Positions 61,194 to 64,000 of a stretch of 64,000 nt of DNA are shown here, piece by piece. Numbering within the stretch: position 1 is the first letter of the stretch; every line of letters begins with the position of its first letter. The position numbers and the translations under genes are program-made. Below the pieces are notes generated by a model that did not search any database, was not told the origin of the DNA, and saw nothing but the letters and a program-made list of their open reading frames with translations. The stretch lies in NCBI RefSeq assembly GCF_039541115.1, contig NZ_BAABFP010000008.1, forward strand, positions 496,001-560,000, written 5' to 3'. The DNA comes from Angustibacter luteus (lineage in GTDB: Bacteria; Actinomycetota; Actinomycetes; Actinomycetales; Angustibacteraceae).

Positions 61194-61528
61194 CCGTGGT
61201 CGTGCCAGGCGTAGTACTGCCCCTGGCTTCGGGCGCGGCGGCGGCTCTTCTTGGTCATCCACGGGTACCGGTCGGCGATCCACGCCTCTGCCTGCTGTTC
61301 CTCACCGCTGGGCCACTGGCCTCCCAGACGGATGTGAACTTCTTCGATATGGGCCTCGATCGTTGAACGGGCCAGCTCCACGGCAGCCACGAGCGCATCC
61401 CGACCATCTTGCGGCTGGCTCGGAAAGAGTTCGGCGGCCAGCTCGGCTACGGGCCGGCGCCAGTTCGAGCCGAACTCAAGGGCAGCCTCGAATAGCCGGT
61501 TGAGGTCAGCGTCGTGGGGAGCAGCCAT
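61190..61528 (-). CDS. Hypothetical protein
   Basis: 112 aa from ATG 61528 (ATG 61564 possible). LNRLFEAALEFGSNWRRPVAELAAELFP, helix VELARSTIEAHIEEVHIRLG, WIADRYPWMTKKSRRRARSQGQYYAWH. All-helical with a basic end. No family recognised. Confidence 0.66.
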   Translation of the reverse strand: MAAPHDADLNRLFEAALEFGSNWRRPVAELAAELFPSQPQDGRDALVAAVELARSTIEAHIEEVHIRLGGQWPSGEEQQAEAWIADRYPWMTKKSRRRARSQGQYYAWHDHG

Positions 61529-61647
61529 GCGCACATCCTGCCGGTGCGCGACGTCAGCGTTCATGCTTCCAACAACGACACGACTGAGCGCGGTCAGCGG
61601 CAGAGGAGTATGGCCCCCGGCGCGCGCTGCACCGCTGCCGGGTGCGG

Positions 61648-62034
61648 TCATTGGAAGGGCTTCCCGTCAAGGATCGTTCCGTCTGTCTTGAAGCAAGAAG
61701 TCACGGCTTCGCGCGTCTCTCTTGTCCATCGTTCGAGCCACTCACTGGACTGCGTCGCCGGCCGTGCCAACCAGCTCTGCGCTGCGACCCGAACTAGAGC
61801 CTTGAACTGCTCAGGGGTTGAACGGCCAATCTCGAAGAGGTCTTCGAGCTCGGCCCAGGCGCAGTAGAGCTCACCTGCGTGGGGAAGTTCGGGATCATCG
61901 AGAAGGTCTTGCATCCGCGACCGGGTGATTGCCTGGTAGGCGGCCTCGGGGTCCGTTGCGGCAAGCGCTGCCCGTGCCGCTGGGTCTGTGTTTGACAGCA
62001 GCCGCCACTCTCGCTGCAACGCATCGCTGGTCAC
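61648..62034 (-). CDS. Hypothetical helical protein
   Basis: 128 aa, GTG start. Helices LQREWRLLSNTDPAARAALAATD, PHAGELYCAWAELEDLFEIGRS, PEQFKALVRVAAQSWL. A weak repeat remnant (GGTCAGCGGCAG, 61592-61603) lies beyond its stop. No family recognised. Confidence 0.66.
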   Translation of the reverse strand: MTSDALQREWRLLSNTDPAARAALAATDPEAAYQAITRSRMQDLLDDPELPHAGELYCAWAELEDLFEIGRSTPEQFKALVRVAAQSWLARPATQSSEWLERWTRETREAVTSCFKTDGTILDGKPFQ

Positions 62035-62088
62035 GATGGCAACCTACGACGCGCGATCCAGGGCAGGCCACGTCTTGGGATGAACTCA

Positions 62089-62170
62089 ATCGCGGCCGCA
62101 CAAGCACGACCGCCCTCAACGCGGCAGATTCGGGCGAGCGTAGCCGCCCTCAACGCGGCGGATCCGGTCA
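62089..62170 (+). repeat. attC-like repeat, full copy with two right-type arms
   Basis: CGCGGCCGCACAAGCACGAC, CGCCCTCAACGCGGCAGATT, CGGGCGAGCGTAGCCGCCC, TCAACGCGGCGGATCCGGTCA. Two right-type units, the left-type one reduced. The stop of the gene at 62168 is in the final GGTCA. Confidence 0.8.
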
Positions 62171-62599
62171 CTCGTAGATGGTGGCCGCCTGTAAGGCGTC
62201 GTTGACAACCTCCCATCCGTTGCCCGGAGGGACCCGGTCGCGGTTGTCGTAGTAGCCCCCCGAATCGGCGAGCCACGCGGCGAACGCCTCCAGGTACTCG
62301 TGCAAGGCAACATTCGTCCAAGGGGCACCACCGGCGGCATCGATAGCCAGTGCTCGTGCGGTCGCGATGACCCTGTCCCGCCCGCCGGCCAGAGATGCCG
62401 ACGGGCACCCGCCAGCTCCGCACTCGGTGTCGACGTCAGTATCGCCATGCTCGAACTCATAGTGAAAGCAGACATAGTGCATCCGCTCGAACACCTCATA
62501 CTGGGCGGCGCTCTCGCGGACGGGTCGATGGCATCGCTGGCATTCGAGAGTCACGGCGGCAGCATGCCAGTTGCCGAGCAAGAGTTTGTGCCAAGCCAT
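62168..62599 (-). CDS. Hypothetical protein with two Cys pairs
   Basis: 143 aa. LECQRCHRPV (CxxC) and CGAGGC further on could bind one zinc. The middle is helical (RDRVIATARALAIDAAGG), and the end has TNVALHEYLEAFAAWLADSGGYYDNRDRV. No family recognised. Confidence 0.68.
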   Translation of the reverse strand: MAWHKLLLGNWHAAAVTLECQRCHRPVRESAAQYEVFERMHYVCFHYEFEHGDTDVDTECGAGGCPSASLAGGRDRVIATARALAIDAAGGAPWTNVALHEYLEAFAAWLADSGGYYDNRDRVPPGNGWEVVNDALQAATIYE

Positions 62600-62643
62600 C
62601 CGAACATCGGCACGACCGCGAAGGCTCAGCGGTAGAGCCGGGC
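62596..62643 (+). repeat. Left-arm repeat copy
   Basis: GCCATCCGAACATCGGCACG, ACCGCGAAGGCTCAGCGGTA, GAGCCGGGCG. Full left half, including the CCGAACATC box. It overlaps the first codons of the gene at 62168. Confidence 0.78.
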
Positions 62644-62714
62644 GTCCTCCGTGCTCTGCCCTGGGGTTGTACGCCTGGCAGGCACTCGCGAATCCATCCC
62701 CCTACCCTGCTGGC

Positions 62715-62951
62715 ATGACCGATGACGGCGCCTCGGTTGGGTTCCCGGAAGACCTGGCAGGGCACTATTGGGCGCAGCTCGAGCGCACAGAGCCAAAGGG
62801 CCGATGGCGGTTTGCCGTGCTCGACTACCAGAACAACGTCTTGCTGACGGGACTCGCGACCAGTGAGCAGCAAGCGGCTCGTATCGTACGTGCCTGGGAT
62901 CAGATCATCGTCTCCGAGTTCGAGGGAAGCGAGGATCCGAGCATCGACTGA
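62715..62951 (+). CDS. Small hypothetical protein
   Basis: 78 aa, ATG start. WAQLERTEPKGRWRFAVLDYQNNVLLTGLATSEQQAARIVRAW: strand, strand, helix, with an acidic tail. Function unknown. Confidence 0.68.
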   Translation: MTDDGASVGFPEDLAGHYWAQLERTEPKGRWRFAVLDYQNNVLLTGLATSEQQAARIVRAWDQIIVSEFEGSEDPSID

Positions 62952-62989
62952 TCGACGTCGCCGATCGGGCTGAGGCGTACCAAACCCGC

Positions 62990-63028
62990 ACGGCGCAGGC
63001 CGACGGACAACGGCAGATTCGGTGGACG
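62990..63028 (+). repeat. Degenerate repeat
   Basis: CACGGCGCAGGCCGACGGAC then AACGGCAGATTCGG. Left-arm-like, between two plus-strand genes. Confidence 0.5.
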
Positions 63029-63098
63029 AACCGGCGGTTTGACTTACGTCTGGGTCGTACACGCCTCGCATGAGGGTCAGCACGCCGATACTGACGGT

Positions 63099-63347
63099 AT
63101 GACTCATCACCCGAGACTGACGACGACGTTTGGATACCTCGCCGTCGGCCTTGGCGTCCTTGCTTTCGGCCTGATCAGTGCCGCTGGCATGTCGAACATG
63201 GGGGACCCTGGACCCGGTGACTCGCTTGAACCGCCGCGCATCTTCTACGTCCTGACGGCCTGCGCTGGCGTTGCTGCAGTTCTCGCCGTCGCTGGGGGAC
63301 TCGCCTCTCTCGGCTCGTGGCTGCGATTCAGGCGCGACCAAGCGTGA
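63099..63347 (+). CDS. Small membrane protein
   Basis: 82 aa from ATG 63099. Two helices (TTFGYLAVGLGVLAFGLISA and FYVLTACAGVAAVLAVAGGLA) with a short polar loop and a basic tail. The TGA is immediately followed by a repeat (ACGTCCGAAGATC). Confidence 0.68.
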   Translation: MTHHPRLTTTFGYLAVGLGVLAFGLISAAGMSNMGDPGPGDSLEPPRIFYVLTACAGVAAVLAVAGGLASLGSWLRFRRDQA

Positions 63348-63348
63348 C

Positions 63349-63428
63349 GTCCGAAGATCGGCACAACCGCGCGGATCGCGGCACATCCGGGCGAGCGAAG
63401 CCGCCTTCACCGCGGCAGACCCGGACGT
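63349..63428 (+). repeat. attC-like repeat, full copy
   Basis: CGTCCGAAGATCGGCACAAC, CGCGCGGATCGCGGCACATC, CGGGCGAGCGAAGCCGCCTT, CACCGCGGCAGACCCGGACG. Both arms intact, directly after a plus-strand stop codon. Confidence 0.82.
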
Positions 63429-63511
63429 AGACGGATTCGGTGCGTGCACTTCCGGCACGGCGCGTCGAACGTGGTGAACCTTGCCGGGTCGGCCGTTGGA
63501 CTTGTTCAGGC

Positions 63512-63518
63512 GTTCAGG
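63512..63518 (+). repeat. GTTCAGG box at a gene end
   Basis: GTTCAGG, preceded by another GTTCAGG at 63504-63510. The TGA of the next minus-strand gene lies in it, as at three other places, although the rest of the repeat is about 85 bp to the left. Confidence 0.45.
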
Positions 63519-63813
63519 GCGTGGCGTCAGGCTCGATTCGTCCTCGTCTGCGCGCCAGGCGCCAAAGAAGAGTTATGAGAATCGCGAGTCCCCAGGTAAC
63601 ACCAACGGCGCCATGAAGCAGCCGGTCCATTTTGGACCGACTCGGATCGCCCACGAAGCCGTCGCCGAGCCAGATCAACACCAAGAGAAAGAGCGGAGCA
63701 TCGTGCCAGCTCCACCGTTCAGGGAAGAGCTCACGACCGGCCGCAGCGGCCACGCACGCAGCTATCCCAAAGCCGATTGCCACGGCGTAGATAGCGACCG
63801 TCAGTACTTGCAC
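63514..63813 (-). CDS. Small membrane protein
   Basis: 99 aa from GTG 63813. Hydrophobic VLTVAIYAVAIGFGIAACVAAAA, PLFLLVLIWLG and GVTWGLAILITLLW make three helices; the C-terminus is basic. No family recognised. Further upstream codons run into the repeat and look non-coding. Confidence 0.64.
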   Translation of the reverse strand: MQVLTVAIYAVAIGFGIAACVAAAAGRELFPERWSWHDAPLFLLVLIWLGDGFVGDPSRSKMDRLLHGAVGVTWGLAILITLLWRLARRRGRIEPDATP

Positions 63814-63850
63814 ACGAAGAGGATCGCACGTCGCGATACGGCCGGAGCGG

Positions 63851-63934
63851 GCATCCGAACATCGGCACAACCGCACTCGATCAGCGGCAGATCCGGGCGA
63901 GCGTAGCCGCCCTCAACGCGGCAGATCCGGATGA
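63851..63934 (+). repeat. attC-like repeat, full copy
   Basis: GCATCCGAACATCGGCACAAC, CGCACTCGATCAGCGGCAGA, TCCGGGCGAGCGTAGCCGCC, CTCAACGCGGCAGATCCGGATG. The nearest copy to the consensus; the outer CATCCG and CGGATG pair. Confidence 0.85.
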
Positions 63935-63952
63935 CTTGGTGAGAATGGACAG

Positions 63953-64000
63953 ATGTGGGAATGGGAGACGAGCGTGGTCCTGGTCCGGAGCGCCGCCGAT
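63953..64000 (+). CDS. Start of a further array gene, cut by the window edge
   Basis: ATG then WEWETSVVLVRSAAD to the window end. It begins about 20 bp after a full repeat, as other plus-strand cassettes do. Only 16 codons are visible, so this is tentative. Confidence 0.4.
   Translation, partial: MWEWETSVVLVRSAAD

Larger units (their letters stand above)
48050..63934. mobile_element. Integron-like cassette array: small genes separated by attC-like palindromic repeats
   Basis: From about 48.05 kb to the window end, some 25 short unrelated genes on both strands are separated by copies of one repeat that keeps a single orientation. Full copies are about 85 bp: CCGAACATCGGCACGACCG, CGCACGATCAGCGGCAGATC, CGGGCGAGCGTAGCCGCC, CTCAACGCGGCAGATCCG, GATGTTCAGG. 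The halves are mutual inverted repeats (GAACATC-7-CCGCG-7-GCGGC against its complement) around a loop of about 17 nt. That is how attC sites of integrons are built, with outer boxes ending AAC and starting GTT. Gene content (SUKH, VOC, histidine phosphatase, DUF proteins, small membrane proteins) and decayed genes also fit. No integrase is visible. REP-type repeats are the main alternative. Confidence 0.65.

Noticed and set aside
54400-63934. CRISPR array
   Set aside because: The repeats are 400-700 bp apart on average, enclose genes, vary in length and show no uniform spacers. No cas gene is present.

Overview
The window is a high-GC chromosome segment from an actinomycete (Actinomycetia). 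The evidence is very high GC with many GTG starts, the block dacB, zinc-dependent metalloprotease, tilS/hpt, ftsH, folE, folP, folB, folK, DUF3180 (all minus strand) divergent from ppa, a SoxR of the CX2CXCX5C type, a LAL-type LuxR regulator and a DUF7144 protein. The genus cannot be named from the sequence alone.

Layout. 1-7.7 kb: a response regulator (probably preceded by its kinase), a zincin, an aldo/keto reductase, three tRNA genes (Glu, Asp, Phe), a drug-efflux MFS transporter, a secreted phospholipase C-like phosphoesterase, an alpha/beta hydrolase and a VOC protein. 7.7-19 kb: housekeeping block for folate synthesis, FtsH, TilS and hypoxanthine phosphoribosyltransferase in one unbroken reading frame, PBP4-type peptidase, inorganic pyrophosphatase and an NlpC/P60 wall hydrolase. 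19-24 kb: an ArsR/SRPBCC pair and a redox module (flavin disulfide reductase, SoxR, a palindromic SoxR-box-like site, SDR, QueA-like protein). 24-37.8 kb: a membrane HExxH protein, a di-iron ferritin-like protein, an AI-2E family transporter, a LAL regulator, two overlapping SulP transporters, a secreted alkaline phosphatase with a PHO-box-like direct repeat, and a GAF/PAS/GGDEF diguanylate cyclase. 37.8-46 kb: a sugar-utilisation locus with AGE epimerase, ROK repressor, lipoprotein-dependent ABC importer, GH4 phospho-glycosidase and BadF-type kinase, with a promoter and operator visible before the repressor. 46-48 kb: a phosphotransferase and a Nudix-DinB fused frame.

The last 16 kb (about 48.05-64 kb, running off the window end) is different. 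It holds about 25 very small, unrelated, mostly single-domain genes on both strands, with less GC-rich sequence and several broken genes. Almost every gene boundary carries a copy of one imperfectly palindromic repeat of about 85 bp, always in the same orientation whatever the gene direction. Its outer arms are GAACATC and GATGTTC, with inner boxes CCGCG/CGCGG and GCGGC/GCCGC. Several minus-strand genes take their stop codon from a GTTCAG box at the right edge of the repeat. This is the architecture of an integron cassette array with attC-like sites, in a group of bacteria where integrons are rarely reported. No integrase gene lies in the window, so it may be the distal part of an array, an integrase-less cluster, or a system with a different recombinase. 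It is the most notable element of the window.
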